A stretch of 64,000 nucleotides of DNA from Saccharospirillum salsuginis. Its GTDB lineage: Bacteria > Pseudomonadota > Gammaproteobacteria > Pseudomonadales > Natronospirillaceae. A program made the position numbers and the translations under genes. The notes below the pieces were generated by a model. That model saw only the letters and a program-made list of their open reading frames with translations, was not told the DNA's origin and ran no database searches. Within the stretch, counting starts at the first letter, position 1. Each line of letters opens with the position of its first letter. Shown here piece after piece: positions 16,353 through 23,838 of this stretch. The stretch is taken from assembly GCF_014651855.1 (NCBI RefSeq), contig NZ_BMXR01000006.1:186001-250000 (forward strand), written 5' to 3'.

Positions 16353-17605
16353 TCGAAGCGCTCCGATACGTCCTGAATGGGTTTCATGAGCCATTCGAAA
16401 AACGGAATGGGTTCACCGATTAGATTCAGCTCGACGGCCATGCCAGCCATCATCGGAAAGACGCCGTCCCGGACGGTGATGTTTTGTTCCTCCAACTCGA
16501 TTTTGAGCCGGTATACGGGTTGTTTGAAACCAACGGCGGCATTGTTGCCCAGTTCGCCCGGTGCCAGGGTCGATTCTGAGATGTAATACACTTCGCCGGC
16601 ATAGGTGCCGTAGCGTTGGTAAGGGAACGACGGGAACTTGAGCTCGACGTCCTGACCGAGGCGAATAAAACCGATGGCACCGGCCGGTACATAGACCTCG
16701 GCCTGCATCATCGACCACAGTGGTAACAGAGATAAGACCGGGGATTCGGGGTATACCCGTGCACCCGGTTCGGCGAGCAGGGTCGACACCTTGCCATCGC
16801 GCGGTGCGACAATGGTTTCCACCAGTTGCCCCTGCCGCTCGACCCGTTGCTGACGGACCGCCAGCAATTCGCGCTGCAACTGACTGAGCCTTTGCTCTCG
16901 CTCCTGCTCCGCCTGCTGCCATTCGGCGTCCAGGTTGTCTTTTTCAACACGGTTGGACTGCAATTGCAGGCGGACATTGGTCAGCCGCATCTCGAGGTCG
17001 GTTAGAGCCTCCCGGGCCGACATGACGGCTTCGTCGCTGGTAAATCCGTCCCGGTTAAGTTGTTCACTGCGCTCCAGCCGGCGGCGTGCGAGTTCAATTT
17101 GTTCTTCAATGGCCGATTGTTCGTTCACCCATTGCTGTTCTTTCAGGGACAACAAATCGCGCCGATTATCGATCTGGGTGCGGTTCAACTCGGCCGATGC
17201 TTCGAGCTTTTGGATGTCGTTCACCAGTGAGTCGATCAAAGCCTCGGACTGCTGCAGCCATGCTTCCCCCCATTGCCGATTACCGCTTGTATTGGTTTCA
17301 AAGCTGACCGTTGCCAGAGCATCTCCGGCCTTGACCACATCCCCTTCCGCAACGTGCAGGTCGGTGACGATACCGACCGAACTCGGGAACACCTTGACCA
17401 TGCCTTCTTCCGGTACCAGGGTGCCCGCGGCCGTGGACTTGGGGGTGTATTCAGCCAGAACAAAGAATACGACAATGACGATCACCATGGTCAACAGCAG
17501 GCCGGCCATCCACCAGTGTCCGGGGTTGGTCGCAATTCGAACCTGTCCGTTCAACCGTTTTTGATACGCCTGACGTGCTTGCTCTCGAAACAGGGAATTT
17601 GACAT
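16349..17605 (-). CDS. HlyD-family membrane fusion protein
   Basis: The 418-residue product has a cytoplasmic N-terminus, one transmembrane helix (about residues 31-51), a lipoyl/barrel segment, a long alpha-helical hairpin (about 125-255, rich in E, Q and R) and a C-terminal beta domain. This is the layout of CvaA/HlyD adaptors, which bridge the inner-membrane exporter to an outer-membrane channel. It is translationally coupled to the C39 exporter gene. No TolC-type channel gene is in the window, so a chromosomal TolC elsewhere is presumably used. Confidence 0.9.
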   Translation of the reverse strand: MSNSLFREQARQAYQKRLNGQVRIATNPGHWWMAGLLLTMVIVIVVFFVLAEYTPKSTAAGTLVPEEGMVKVFPSSVGIVTDLHVAEGDVVKAGDALATVSFETNTSGNRQWGEAWLQQSEALIDSLVNDIQKLEASAELNRTQIDNRRDLLSLKEQQWVNEQSAIEEQIELARRRLERSEQLNRDGFTSDEAVMSAREALTDLEMRLTNVRLQLQSNRVEKDNLDAEWQQAEQEREQRLSQLQRELLAVRQQRVERQGQLVETIVAPRDGKVSTLLAEPGARVYPESPVLSLLPLWSMMQAEVYVPAGAIGFIRLGQDVELKFPSFPYQRYGTYAGEVYYISESTLAPGELGNNAAVGFKQPVYRLKIELEEQNITVRDGVFPMMAGMAVELNLIGEPIPFFEWLMKPIQDVSERFE

Positions 17606-17634
17606 GGTCCAAGTTCAATCAGTCGTGATCGGGG

Positions 17635-17661
17635 CGGGAACGAGCCGTCGGCCCGTTCCCG
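17635..17661 (-). other. Hairpin between peptide genes and exporter genes (distal)
   Basis: CGGGAACG (17635-17642) pairs with CGTTCCCG (17654-17661). It lies in the 90-base gap between the last peptide gene and the HlyD gene. With the next hairpin it may lower expression of the export genes relative to the peptides, or stabilise the peptide mRNA end (inference). Confidence 0.4.
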
Positions 17662-17668
17662 ATGGTTG

Positions 17669-17690
17669 ACCGGCACCCAAAGGTGCCGGT
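17669..17690 (-). other. Hairpin just after the last peptide gene
   Basis: A perfect 9-bp stem, ACCGGCACC (17669-17677) with GGTGCCGGT (17682-17690) around CAAA, starts 5 bases past the peptide stop codon. There is no T-run, so partial attenuation or an mRNA stabiliser is more likely than full termination. Confidence 0.5.
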
Positions 17691-17695
17691 GGGGC

Positions 17696-17875
17696 TCACT
17701 GGGTCGCTTCGTTGAGTTTTTCACCCACAGTAATGCCCGCGACCAGAAAGCCGATGCCGGCGGAAATACCACCGAGCACGCACAGCCCGCCACAGACGAA
17801 GCCACCGTCGACTTGCTCGATCTCGCTCTTGTCCAGTTCAACCATGTCCATTTCGGTATGGGTCAGTTCTTTCAT
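17696..17875 (-). CDS. Double-glycine bacteriocin-like precursor peptide 1
   Basis: This 59-residue peptide has a 25-residue acidic leader ending ELDKSEIEQVDGG, with Leu at -12, Glu at -8, Ile at -7 and Gly-Gly at -2/-1, as in class II leaders. The core starts FVCGGLC and continues as a Gly/Ala-rich hydrophobic segment with GxxxG spacing (GGISAGIGFLVAG) before a polar tail. AAGGAG lies 8 bases before the ATG. Two sister genes lie directly upstream, and the C39 exporter lies downstream. A second GG in the core (VCGG) lacks the leader signature upstream of it. A membrane-active bacteriocin is likely, but activity is not shown by sequence. Confidence 0.8.
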   Translation of the reverse strand: MKELTHTEMDMVELDKSEIEQVDGGFVCGGLCVLGGISAGIGFLVAGITVGEKLNEATQ

Positions 17876-17903
17876 GAGGGTTCTCCTTGTTGTTGGGAAT
17901 GAA

Positions 17904-18077
17904 TCAATCGCTGTTTTCGGCTGCATGCCAACCGATGGCCACACCGGCCCCGAACAGAGCGCCCGCGGCGAAAGCCGCGCCGGCAATGCAGGCGCCGCCG
18001 CAGACGAAGCCACCATCCACCTGTTCGATCTCGGTTTCGTCCAGTTCCGCAATGGTATTTTCAAAATCTTGATTCAT
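17904..18077 (-). CDS. Double-glycine bacteriocin-like precursor peptide 2
   Basis: This 57-residue peptide has a 23-residue leader ending ELDETEIEQVDGG. The core begins FVCGGAC and is Ala/Gly-rich (IAGAAFAAGALFGAGVAIGW) with a HAAENSD tail. Leader end and the first core residues are identical to those of the neighbouring peptides, while the rest of the core differs. AAGGAG precedes the ATG at 18077. It is 28 bases upstream of peptide 1. Confidence 0.8.
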   Translation of the reverse strand: MNQDFENTIAELDETEIEQVDGGFVCGGACIAGAAFAAGALFGAGVAIGWHAAENSD

Positions 18078-18106
18078 GAGAATTCTCCTTGTTGTTGTTT
18101 AACCAA

Positions 18107-18286
18107 TCAGTCGCTCAATGCCCACCAAGTCAGCCCGCCACCAACGGCGGCACCCGCCGTAAAGGCCACGGCGACGCAGACGCCTCCGCAAACAAAGCCG
18201 CCATCGACCTGTTCGATGTCGTCTTCGGTCAGTGGACGCAGGTCCTTTTCCTGCACGGATGGTTCTTGAGCCATTTCAAGGTGCAT
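18107..18286 (-). CDS. Double-glycine bacteriocin-like precursor peptide 3
   Basis: This 59-residue peptide has a 30-residue leader ending LTEDDIEQVDGG. The core starts FVCGGVC, continues with Val/Ala/Gly (VAVAFTAGAAVGGG) and ends LTWWALSD. AAGGAGG lies 5 bases before the ATG at 18286; a second in-frame ATG at 18274 has no such site. It is the first of three tandem paralogues, which points to local duplication followed by core divergence. The three could act as separate toxins or as a multi-component one (inference). Confidence 0.8.
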   Translation of the reverse strand: MHLEMAQEPSVQEKDLRPLTEDDIEQVDGGFVCGGVCVAVAFTAGAAVGGGLTWWALSD

Positions 18287-18344
18287 AACGCCTCCTTTTA
18301 TGGGTTGTTGTTATGAGGGCTCTCCCTCCTTCGATGATGACGTT

Positions 18345-18464
18345 CTAACCTCCGCCAAACAGTCGGTACAACGCTTCCCCGACATAGATGCCCGCACAGA
18401 GAATAAGAACGCCGGCCAAGATGCCGAGCAACGCCACGACGCCCTCCGGCAAATTGATCTGCAT
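18345..18464 (-). CDS. 39-residue single-helix membrane protein, candidate immunity protein
   Basis: The frame encodes 39 residues with GGAGG 7 bases before the ATG. Residues ~8-28 (VVALLGILAGVLILCAGIYVG) form one transmembrane helix, followed by a short basic tail that ends FGGG. It lacks the acidic leader and the internal GG site of its neighbours, so it is not an obvious precursor. Lying between the dsbA-like gene (18-base gap) and the peptides, it is a reasonable candidate for producer immunity, which in small class II systems is often a tiny membrane protein (inference). It could instead be another bacteriocin component. Confidence 0.6.
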   Translation of the reverse strand: MQINLPEGVVALLGILAGVLILCAGIYVGEALYRLFGGG

Positions 18465-18482
18465 GGTTCACCTCCAAAAAAG

Positions 18483-19112
18483 TTACTGTTTCAGGTAGTC
18501 CACTAACATCAACAGGTTGTCATTTCCCCGTGCCCGAGCCGGGTCGGAGTAAAAGCGTCCATCAACAATCAGTGTCGGAATGCTGGTGATGTCGTTTGAG
18601 TCCAGCCAATCGGCGATCTCCCTCTTTCGTTGGATGACCGCCTCGGACTGAATGCTTTTCATGAGTTGCTCAGCCTGGTCCGTCGAAACGGGCAAAGTAG
18701 CAACCAATGCGTTAATGTCGTCCTCGGGGATATCGTCCTCATGAATGGCGTGGAACAAGTGCTGAATGTTTTCCCGGGTCGCCAGGTTCTGTACTTCCAT
18801 CGCCAGATACAAACGACCCAGGGATTCCCACTGATCCTTGTAGAAAAACGGCATGCGGGTGACCGGAAGAGACTGGTTGTCTGCCCATTCGATTAACGGG
18901 TCTTCAAGGTTGTAGCAGTAGTGACAAGCAAACGAAAAGACTTCGATCAGTCTGGCCGGTTGATCGGGTGCTGTGGTCAGAGCTTCGTAGTGAACGCCTT
19001 CACGCGGTTGACCTGTGAAGCCTTGAACAGATAGCACCATCAGGCCGATACCGAGCATCATTTTCCGGAGCAGAGGGGCCCCCTGCCTGAGTGCATCGAT
19101 GAGCACAAGCAT
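18483..19112 (-). CDS. DsbA-like thiol:disulfide oxidoreductase
   Basis: The 209-residue protein has a hydrophobic export segment (about residues 18-34, KMMLGIGLMVLSVQGF) and a DsbA fold with active site FACHYC (Cys 63 and 66) and the cis-proline loop SIPTLIVDGRF near residue 185. It should catalyse disulfide formation in the periplasm. CGGAG lies before the ATG at 19112. It sits at the head of the peptide operon, 18 bases from the next gene. Each core peptide carries a CGGxC pair, so a dedicated role in peptide oxidation is plausible (inference). The central CHYC dipeptide differs from the CPHC of housekeeping DsbA. Confidence 0.85.
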   Translation of the reverse strand: MLVLIDALRQGAPLLRKMMLGIGLMVLSVQGFTGQPREGVHYEALTTAPDQPARLIEVFSFACHYCYNLEDPLIEWADNQSLPVTRMPFFYKDQWESLGRLYLAMEVQNLATRENIQHLFHAIHEDDIPEDDINALVATLPVSTDQAEQLMKSIQSEAVIQRKREIADWLDSNDITSIPTLIVDGRFYSDPARARGNDNLLMLVDYLKQ

Positions 19113-19188
19113 AGCGAGTCTCCGTTTATAAAAGCGGTCTAAAACGCTTCAGTCTGATTCGATTGACCGAAGCAACGCCTATGGAGTT

Positions 19189-19389
19189 TTAACAGCGGAT
19201 GCGCCAGGGAGGGTCTGTATATAGATTTGGATCTACGACGGTGAAAGGGGAAGCACCAGGACGACTGGCGAGGAAAGTGTGGGCCGAGGCGGGAGGTTCA
19301 ACACGTGAACATCCGGCTAGAGAAGGCCAAGTATACGGCAGGCCGCGAGCAACACGGACTGACTGACTGCGGATAACAGCGTTACTCAT
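19189..19389 (-). CDS. Putative 66-residue Pro/Arg-rich peptide, unrecognised
   Basis: An ATG at 19389 follows a strong AAGGAG at 8-base spacing. The predicted product is rich in Pro, Arg, Ser and Ala, has no membrane helix or double-glycine leader, and ends DPPWRIRC. Only about 30 of 66 codons end in G or C, well below the neighbouring genes, so it may be recently acquired or not translated at all. It is 76 bases upstream of the dsbA-like gene, as the possible first gene of the cassette. I recognise no family. It could be a further precursor, a leader ORF controlling the operon, or chance. Confidence 0.35.
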   Translation of the reverse strand: MSNAVIRSQSVRVARGLPYTWPSLAGCSRVEPPASAHTFLASRPGASPFTVVDPNLYTDPPWRIRC

Positions 19390-19750
19390 TTTATTCTCCT
19401 TAAGACTGCGTCTTATCGCTTCAGGCTTTACCCGGTCATTGCGATACTTTCTTCCTTGCCAGAGACTCGGCTTTTAAGAAATCGCCTAGCCGAACTCAAG
19501 CAGTACAGCCAAGCTAGCAAGTCGGATTAAGCGCCTCAACAGCTGCCTGTAAAAAAGTTGATGAGTAAATTTGAAGTAGGAATTGTCAATTTTCTCGACA
19601 CCATGGTTGAACTTAACGAATAAGAATGCGTGGCAACGCGGACAGATACAGAGAGTGGCTTATTCGAAGTTTTTAAAGTGAGTGGGGGTTTGGCGATCCA
19701 AAAACCGTTTTTTTCAGTACAGTAGGCTGTCGTAACCTTAGGGAACACCC
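19390..19750. other. AT-richer intergenic region upstream of the peptide cassette
   Basis: This 361-base gap separates the divergent peptide cassette and the MipA/OmpV gene, so it must hold promoters for both. It is clearly richer in A and T than the flanks. I found no confident operator or RNA element. Only weak short frames occur, none with a convincing ribosome site. Confidence 0.5.
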
Positions 19751-20584
19751 ATGCTTGCAGTGATCAAGATCAGACCGGCGCTCAATCAGCTGACGCGATG
19801 TCTCGTTTTGGTGGCTCTCGGGCTGACCATGAGCGCTGGCCCGGTTCAAGCGGCTGAACTGTCCGTCGGCCTGGGACTGGCCGCGTCTCCGGTGGCTCCC
19901 GGACAAGATGAATGGTCAGTGCTGCCAGCCCCTTCGTTTCAACTCGACATCAACGGCTACCGGTTACAAACGCGCGGACCGGGCTTCGCGGCCGACCTGG
20001 TGCCATCCAATCGACTCAGCCTGGGTCCGGTGGTCCGCTACAGCGGCGGACGCAGCGAGGACGACCTGGGTGAAAAAGGCAAGGGTCTGCCGACTGTGCC
20101 GGCCTCGGTCGAAACGGGTCTGTCCGTCGGTTCCGGCATTCCCTGGCGTGTGGTGGGGGTGCCCTTGCCCGGTGTAGCGTTGGCACAACTGGATGTCTTC
20201 ACCACCCTGCCCGGCGGTCATGAAAGCCCATACGCCACGGCCAGCGGCGGCTGGGTGACATCCGTGACGGATCGCTGGTCCCTGATCGGCACGTTGGGGG
20301 CGAGTTATTACAGTGCGGAGTATTCCGACCGCTTCTTCAGTCTCGATGACGCCACGGCGCAGGCGACGGGGCTTGAAGCCTATGACGCCGACGCCGGTTG
20401 GCAGGATCTCAGCCTGACCCTGGTCTCCAACCTGCGGTGGACGCCGCGCTGGTCGTTGTTCACGCTGGTCTCGGTCAGTCGCTATCAGGGTGATGCCGCC
20501 CGCAGCCCCATTATCCGTCAACTGGATGCGCGTAACCGGTACCTTGGCGTTCTGGGTGTCAGCTACCAGTGGCTTGGAGACTGA
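19751..20584 (+). CDS. MipA/OmpV-family outer-membrane protein
   Basis: The 277-residue protein has a signal peptide (cleavage probably after PVQA, residue ~34) and then AELSVGLGLAASP. The barrel body carries MipA/OmpV features (YRLQTRGPGFAADL, ...GWVTSVTDRWSLIGTLGASYYS...) and ends YLGVLGVSYQWLGD. Family members are scaffolding or osmolarity/antibiotic-associated barrels of the outer membrane. It stands alone, divergent from the peptide cassette. Confidence 0.85.
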   Translation: MLAVIKIRPALNQLTRCLVLVALGLTMSAGPVQAAELSVGLGLAASPVAPGQDEWSVLPAPSFQLDINGYRLQTRGPGFAADLVPSNRLSLGPVVRYSGGRSEDDLGEKGKGLPTVPASVETGLSVGSGIPWRVVGVPLPGVALAQLDVFTTLPGGHESPYATASGGWVTSVTDRWSLIGTLGASYYSAEYSDRFFSLDDATAQATGLEAYDADAGWQDLSLTLVSNLRWTPRWSLFTLVSVSRYQGDAARSPIIRQLDARNRYLGVLGVSYQWLGD

Positions 20585-20667
20585 CCGGCACCTGTCGTGT
20601 TCCGAACTGCACCGGAGTCGCACTGTGATAATCTCCCCGCTAAACGATGTTTTAGAGGGGGCGACCC

Positions 20668-21276
20668 ATGGCAAACACCTCCCTGCGTACGGTTGTGGTC
20701 AAGGGCCCGGGCCTGGAGCCCTGGCTTCAGGCCGTCTCCGAGCTGCGTATCCGTGTCTTCCGGGACTTTCCCTACCTGTATGACGGCTCGCTGGACTACG
20801 AGCGCAACTACCTGCAGACCTATGTCGATTCCGACACGGCCCTCTGTGTGCTGGCGCTGGACGGCGACCGCGTCGTTGGCGCCTCCACCGGCCTGGCCAT
20901 GGCGGACGAGACCGATGAATTCCGCCGGCCCCTGGACGAGGCCGGGCTGCACGTCGATTCGGTGTTCTACTGCGCCGAATCCGTCCTGTTGCCGGAATAT
21001 CGTGGTCATGGCCTGTATCGCGCCTTTTTCGAGGCGCGGGAGGCTCACGCCCGGGCGCTTGGCAAGACAGTGAGCGTGTTTTGCGCGGTGAAGCGGCCGG
21101 ACGATCATCCGCTCAAACCTCGTGACTATCAGCCGCTCGATCCGGTCTGGCGGCGCTTTGGCTATCGACCGGAAGCGCGGATTCAGGCTACCTTTCCCTG
21201 GAAAGACATCGATCAGCCGGTCGAGACCGACAAGCCGTTGATGTTTTATCGGAAGGTTCTGGAGGAAAACGCTTGA
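20668..21276 (+). CDS. GNAT-family N-acetyltransferase
   Basis: The 202-residue protein shows the GNAT fold with the acetyl-CoA loop region VLLPEYRGHGLYRAFFEAREAHA (about residues 109-131). GAGGGGG precedes the ATG at 20668. The end of this gene overlaps the start of the nitrilase-family gene: the TGA stop shares two bases with its TTG start. The two proteins are therefore made together and may act on the same amide or amine substrate, which is unknown. Confidence 0.82.
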   Translation: MANTSLRTVVVKGPGLEPWLQAVSELRIRVFRDFPYLYDGSLDYERNYLQTYVDSDTALCVLALDGDRVVGASTGLAMADETDEFRRPLDEAGLHVDSVFYCAESVLLPEYRGHGLYRAFFEAREAHARALGKTVSVFCAVKRPDDHPLKPRDYQPLDPVWRRFGYRPEARIQATFPWKDIDQPVETDKPLMFYRKVLEENA

Positions 21277-22151
21277 ACACCACCCTGAAACTGGCCTGTG
21301 CCCAATACCCCATCGATTTCCTGAACAGCTGGGACGACTACGAAGCCAAGATCACAGCCTGGGTCAAGGACGCCTACCTTCAGGAAGCGCAATTCCTGAT
21401 GTTTCCCGAATACTTCAGCATGGGGCTTGGCTCCCTGTTCGAGGCGGAGGTCTACGGCTCGCTGTCGGCGCAACTGGAGGCGTTGCAGGACCTGCACGAA
21501 CCGTTTCTCGAGCTCTATACCCGATTGTCGGAACGTTTCAATATGCCGATTCTGGCCGGCACCTTTCCGGTTCGACTGGACAACGGTGAATACCGCAACC
21601 GCGCCTGGCTGTTCCGTCCGGACGGCACTCGGGACTATCAGGACAAGTTGCAGATGACCCGCTTCGAGACCGAGCAATGGCACATCAGCCCCGGAGAGGA
21701 TATTCGTGTACTGGACACCGACTTCGGGCCGGTCGGCGTGGCCACCTGTTACGACAGCGAATTCCCGCTCATTGTCCGGCGCCAGGTGGAGCTGGGGGCG
21801 CGATTGATCCTGGTGCCGAGCTGCACCGACACCCAGGCCGGTTATAACCGGGTGCGAATCGGCTGTCAGGCCCGGGCGCTGGAAAACCAGTGTTATGTCG
21901 CCCAGTCACCGACCATTGGAGAGGCCCGCTGGTCTCCGGCCGTCGATGTGAACACCGGCCAGGCGGCGGTGTACACGCCCGTCGATCGCGGTTTTCCGGA
22001 CGATGGCGTGTTGGAGCAAGGACCTGACGGCCAGACCGGCTGGATGATCGCCGAACTGGATTTCGAGGCTCTGGAGCGCGTCCGGCGCGAAGGGCAGGTG
22101 TTGAACCATCGGGATTGGGACACCCAGTTCAGGCTGATGCGCGATCAATGA
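21273..22151 (+). CDS. Carbon-nitrogen hydrolase (nitrilase superfamily)
   Basis: The 292-residue protein carries the catalytic triad of the family: Glu in LMFPEYFSMG, Lys in YQDKLQM and Cys in GVATCYDSEFP. It should hydrolyse an amide or nitrile in the cytoplasm. The TTG start at 21273 overlaps the GNAT stop codon and has GGAGG 7 bases upstream. The 3' end overlaps the convergent EAL-domain gene by 7 bases. It resembles the aliphatic-amidase-like branch found beside GNAT genes, but the substrate cannot be read from the sequence. Confidence 0.85.
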   Translation: MNTTLKLACAQYPIDFLNSWDDYEAKITAWVKDAYLQEAQFLMFPEYFSMGLGSLFEAEVYGSLSAQLEALQDLHEPFLELYTRLSERFNMPILAGTFPVRLDNGEYRNRAWLFRPDGTRDYQDKLQMTRFETEQWHISPGEDIRVLDTDFGPVGVATCYDSEFPLIVRRQVELGARLILVPSCTDTQAGYNRVRIGCQARALENQCYVAQSPTIGEARWSPAVDVNTGQAAVYTPVDRGFPDDGVLEQGPDGQTGWMIAELDFEALERVRREGQVLNHRDWDTQFRLMRDQ

Positions 22152-23692
22152 CCGGCCGACACCGGTGCGTTGCTCCCGGTTGAGCAGGCCACCACCCTGG
22201 CCAGGGCTTCGGCGTTCATCGGTTTGCCGAACCGCCAACCCTGGGCGAAGTGTACACCCAGTTGTACCAGTTCTTTTTCCTGCAGGGCGGTCTCGACCCC
22301 CTCGGCCACGATCTTGACGTCCAGTTCGCGGGCGATTTGCACCATGTAGGCGATGAAGGTCGACTTGATGCCGCCTTCTTCGATGTCGGAGACAAAGCTG
22401 CGGTCGATCTTGATCGTCTGGCAGTTCACCTGATGCAGTTTATCCAGATTGGAATAGCCGGTGCCGAAATCGTCGATGGCGACGTCGTAGCCGCTGTCGC
22501 CAAGCCAGGCGAGGGTGTTGCGCGCCGAGTTCGCGTCCAGGTGCTTGTCCTCGGTCACTTCCACCACCATACGGAACCGGGTTGATTTCAGCGGAAGAAT
22601 GTAGGGCAGGTTTCGGGACAAATCCTCATAGAGATCCTGCGGAAAGAAATTGATGTTCACCCCAAAACCGTCCGGTAAATCGCGCTGCGTTTCCAGGTCG
22701 GTGAAGGCGTTGTAGATGACTTTTTCCGTGAACGGCCAGGTCAGATCCCGCCGTTCGATTTCGGGTATGAATTCGCCGGGCGTTAAGGGGCCGAGCGGGT
22801 CTTCGAAGCGGGCCAGTACTTCACAGCCGACGATGCCGCCGGTGTTCAAATCCACGATCGGTTGATACAGAAAATGGAAGCGGCCGCGTTCCAGCCCACG
22901 GCGCACCCGGTTACCCAGGCTGTTGTATTGGCGCAACCGCGAGTCGAGCAGCCAATAGGTTCCGGCGAACACGCCCAGAGTGGCCAGTAGCACCAGAGCG
23001 ACCAGCCACCGATGCTCGTTGAGCATGCGCCAGTGATTGCTTTCGACGCCAATGCAATAGGGAATCACATCGCTGCAGTATTCGGCGTAGTGATGGTTGA
23101 CCGTCACCGAGAAACGGCGGTCGTTTGGCAGCCCACGGTAGATGCCCGGTTGACCGACGATGGTTTCGGTCAAATTCTCCGAGCGGTAGACGGCTTGCCA
23201 GCGAATACCGGGCGGGAAATCCGTAGGCAGGGATTCCAGCAAAAAAACGGTATTGAAATGGCCTTTCTGGATAATGAAACCGCGTGCATTCGGCGACAGG
23301 GCCAGTGGTTCGTTGATCCAGATGTTATACCCGGTACTGGAAAGATAGTCCGGCTCGGTAATTGGCATGGGTTCCACGGACCGGCCCAGGGTGGTCGTGC
23401 ACAATAGATGGCCGTTGTCGAGGTAGCCCGCGTCCTTGATGTATTCGTGCTGAAACAGGCGGGTGCGCAGGGCGGTGAGCATGGCGTCGGAACAGGCTGG
23501 AGCGTCGATACCCTCGGCGAAGTCGATGAACGATACAGCCTCGGCGGACCAGTGCGCACCGTGATCGATGACGGCGCGACCGCGTTCCCATTGGTGCTCG
23601 AGCGTGTCCCGCGAAAACTTGTAGGCCACCAGGCCGAGGAAGCACACGGACAGCAGCAGGCTAAGGGCGACAGCCAGCAATCGTAGAGGCAT
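22145..23692 (-). CDS. CSS-motif sensor with EAL c-di-GMP phosphodiesterase domain
   Basis: The 515-residue protein has an N-terminal helix (about residues 5-24), a periplasmic CSS-motif domain (ACSDAML ... LLCTTTLG), a second helix (about 232-250) and a cytoplasmic EAL domain. The EAL signature reads EVLARF; NINFFPQDL, EDKHLD, AIDDFGTGYS, KIDRSF and VAEGVET are all present, so it should be an active phosphodiesterase. In this class, periplasmic disulfide state (DsbA/DsbB) can control activity. It is monocistronic and convergent with the nitrilase-family gene. Confidence 0.9.
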   Translation of the reverse strand: MPLRLLAVALSLLLSVCFLGLVAYKFSRDTLEHQWERGRAVIDHGAHWSAEAVSFIDFAEGIDAPACSDAMLTALRTRLFQHEYIKDAGYLDNGHLLCTTTLGRSVEPMPITEPDYLSSTGYNIWINEPLALSPNARGFIIQKGHFNTVFLLESLPTDFPPGIRWQAVYRSENLTETIVGQPGIYRGLPNDRRFSVTVNHHYAEYCSDVIPYCIGVESNHWRMLNEHRWLVALVLLATLGVFAGTYWLLDSRLRQYNSLGNRVRRGLERGRFHFLYQPIVDLNTGGIVGCEVLARFEDPLGPLTPGEFIPEIERRDLTWPFTEKVIYNAFTDLETQRDLPDGFGVNINFFPQDLYEDLSRNLPYILPLKSTRFRMVVEVTEDKHLDANSARNTLAWLGDSGYDVAIDDFGTGYSNLDKLHQVNCQTIKIDRSFVSDIEEGGIKSTFIAYMVQIARELDVKIVAEGVETALQEKELVQLGVHFAQGWRFGKPMNAEALARVVACSTGSNAPVSAGH

Positions 23693-23838
23693 GAAACCGA
23701 CTCCGACGTGGACGAAGCCGTGACCGGACGGAAGGGCGCCGGACCGGCGATCCGCTCCAATGTAGAGGATCGCCGCCGGCGTTACAAGGCGGACAGGGTT
23801 GTTACGGGGCGCGGGTCAAAGAGTTCGTTGCCCTCCTT

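Noticed and set aside
14199-19389. Lanthipeptide or thiazole-type RiPP cluster
   Set aside because: No LanM, LanB/C, YcaO or radical-SAM gene is present, so the peptides are better seen as unmodified or disulfide-bonded class II-type products.
19536-19748. 70-codon minus-strand frame in the gap upstream of the MipA/OmpV gene
   Set aside because: GTG start without a ribosome site, atypical composition and no known motif; treated as non-coding promoter region.
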